A stretch of DNA of 5,856 nt, taken from NCBI GenBank assembly GCA_934463455.1, contig CAKSJU010000118.1:1-5856 (forward strand). The letters run 5' to 3'. The position numbers and the translations under genes are program-made. Shown here in pieces: positions 4,975 to 5,856 of the stretch (its first letter is position 1; every line of letters starts with the position of its first letter). This DNA comes from an uncultured Clostridia bacterium. GTDB taxonomy: Bacteria; Bacillota; Clostridia; UBA1381. Under the pieces are notes generated by a model. It worked only from the letters and a program-made list of their open reading frames with translations, was not told the origin of the DNA and ran no database searches.

Positions 4975-5856
4975 TTATAAATTTTTATTCATAAATTCTT
5001 CTGTTTCTTCATAGCTTTTTGCCCATGTTGTCGCGCCCGTGCTCATAACGCACATTGCACCGGCGGCATTTGCAAAGCGTGCACACTCTTCAAAGCTTTT
5101 TCCGCGGGAGTATGCCGTAAGAAATCCCGAGCAAAAGCTGTCTCCGGCACCCGTTGTATCGACAGCTGTTATTCCTTTGAGACAGGGGAGAATAATCCCC
5201 TCGCTTTCCTGACTTTCCTGTATGTAACATCCGTTTTTCCCGAGCTTTATAGCAACGCTTTTTACGCCTTGCTTGAAAAACACTTCGGCACATTCCGCAG
5301 CATCTTCTTTATCGGCAATTTTTTTTGCTTCGTCAATGCTGGGAAGAAATATATCAATGTACGGCATGGCGGAATTGAGTATATTGCCCCATTCGTTCTT
5401 GCTGTCCCAGCACACGTCTACTGCGGTGATTTTTCCGAGCTCCTTGCATTTTTTCAGAAAATCGGTCAAATCGTATTTATCAAAAGCGTCAAGCAGAAAA
5501 ACTCCGGTTACAAAAACTATTTTTGAATCCGCAATCAAAGACCAATCGACATAAGAGCTTCTGAAAGTACCGTTTGCTCCGACGCAGTGAAAAAAGCTGC
5601 GTTCGCCGTCACCGGACAAAATTAAAATTGACGCGGATGTTTGTTCATTTTTATCCCGTGAAACGTTATCGGTATTTATTCCTTGTTTTTTCAGTTCGCC
5701 GATGAGATAGTCTCCGAGAGAATCGCAGCCGACATTCCCGACAACCGAGGCGTGAGCACCGAGCTTGTTAATGTTTATAGCCGCGGTCATGGCATTGCCG
5801 CCGGTATGCAGTTCAATCATATCGACTTTTTCCAAAAGCCCGCGTTCGGGAATTTT
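4975..5856 (-). CDS. PfkB-family carbohydrate kinase (5' end beyond window)
   Basis: ATP-dependent sugar kinase of the ribokinase/PfkB family. The window holds 293 codons and the stop; about 25-35 N-terminal residues are missing. The reading frame continues without a stop to the last base (IPERGL before LEKVDMIEL), so the in-frame TTG at 5833-5835 is an internal Leu and not a start. Numbering from the window edge, motifs are HTGGNAMTAA (about 17-26, sugar-binding Gly-Gly), GNVGCDSLGDYL (about 40-51), GANGTFR (about 93-99), LPSIDEA (about 171-177, where many relatives have Asn in place of Ser), and the signature DTTGAGDSFCSGF at about 233-245. The Asp of GAGD is the catalytic base. The gene leads the in-window operon, 16 bases before the aldolase. 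No promoter is visible because its start is outside. Phosphorylation of a ketose is likely from context; the position (C1 or C6) is not readable. Confidence 0.92.
   Translation of the reverse strand, partial: KIPERGLLEKVDMIELHTGGNAMTAAININKLGAHASVVGNVGCDSLGDYLIGELKKQGINTDNVSRDKNEQTSASILILSGDGERSFFHCVGANGTFRSSYVDWSLIADSKIVFVTGVFLLDAFDKYDLTDFLKKCKELGKITAVDVCWDSKNEWGNILNSAMPYIDIFLPSIDEAKKIADKEDAAECAEVFFKQGVKSVAIKLGKNGCYIQESQESEGIILPCLKGITAVDTTGAGDSFCSGFLTAYSRGKSFEECARFANAAGAMCVMSTGATTWAKSYEETEEFMNKNL

Noticed and set aside
4975..5835. Starting the sugar kinase at the in-frame TTG at 5833-5835
   Set aside because: The frame and family-like residues (IPERGL) continue to the window edge, and the usual N-terminal strand is missing. 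The gene is truncated by the window rather than starting here.

Overview
The window looks like chromosomal DNA from a low-to-moderate GC Clostridia-type Firmicute, probably a gut Oscillospiraceae/Lachnospiraceae-like or uncultured Clostridiales organism. This is inferred from the AT-rich composition, AGGAG/AAAGGG-type ribosome binding sites, sigma-A-like promoters and the protein families present. No genus can be assigned from sequence reading alone. I see no rRNA, tRNA, CRISPR array or insertion sequence.

Layout. (1) Positions 1-1737, plus strand: a 578-residue protein with two XRE-like helix-turn-helix motifs and a long uncharacterised C-terminal region. It ends in tandem stops (TAA TGA) and is followed by a perfect 21-bp hairpin. 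(2) Positions 1738-2209: 472 bases with no intact gene. This stretch holds the hairpin, two short stretches that read like decayed C-terminal gene ends (one per strand), a strong sigma-A-like promoter (P1), a terminator-like hairpin, and a second promoter (P2). P1 and P2 share an exact 28-bp block covering the -10 box and the first bases of the leader. (3) Positions 2210-3532, plus strand: a single-chain ThrE-type threonine/serine exporter. (4) Positions 3539-3591: a perfect 20-bp hairpin that serves as a bidirectional terminator between convergent transcription units. (5) Positions 5856 down to 3590, minus strand: a compact three-gene operon in the order PfkB-family sugar kinase (5' end outside the window), class II ketose-phosphate aldolase, and D-lyxose isomerase-like cupin, with gaps of 16 and 19 bases.

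How the genes may work together. The minus-strand operon has the three activities of a classic sugar route (aldose to ketose, ketose to ketose phosphate, cleavage to two small carbon units), comparable in logic to the L-fucose or L-rhamnose pathways. A reasonable inference is that a lyxose- or mannose-like aldose is isomerised, phosphorylated and split; the exact sugar and phosphorylation position cannot be read from sequence. The exporter and the HTH protein are on the other strand and show no obvious functional link to the operon. The most unusual non-coding structure is the P1-hairpin-P2 arrangement ahead of the exporter, which predicts either a roughly 100-nt terminated RNA or an attenuated distal promoter.
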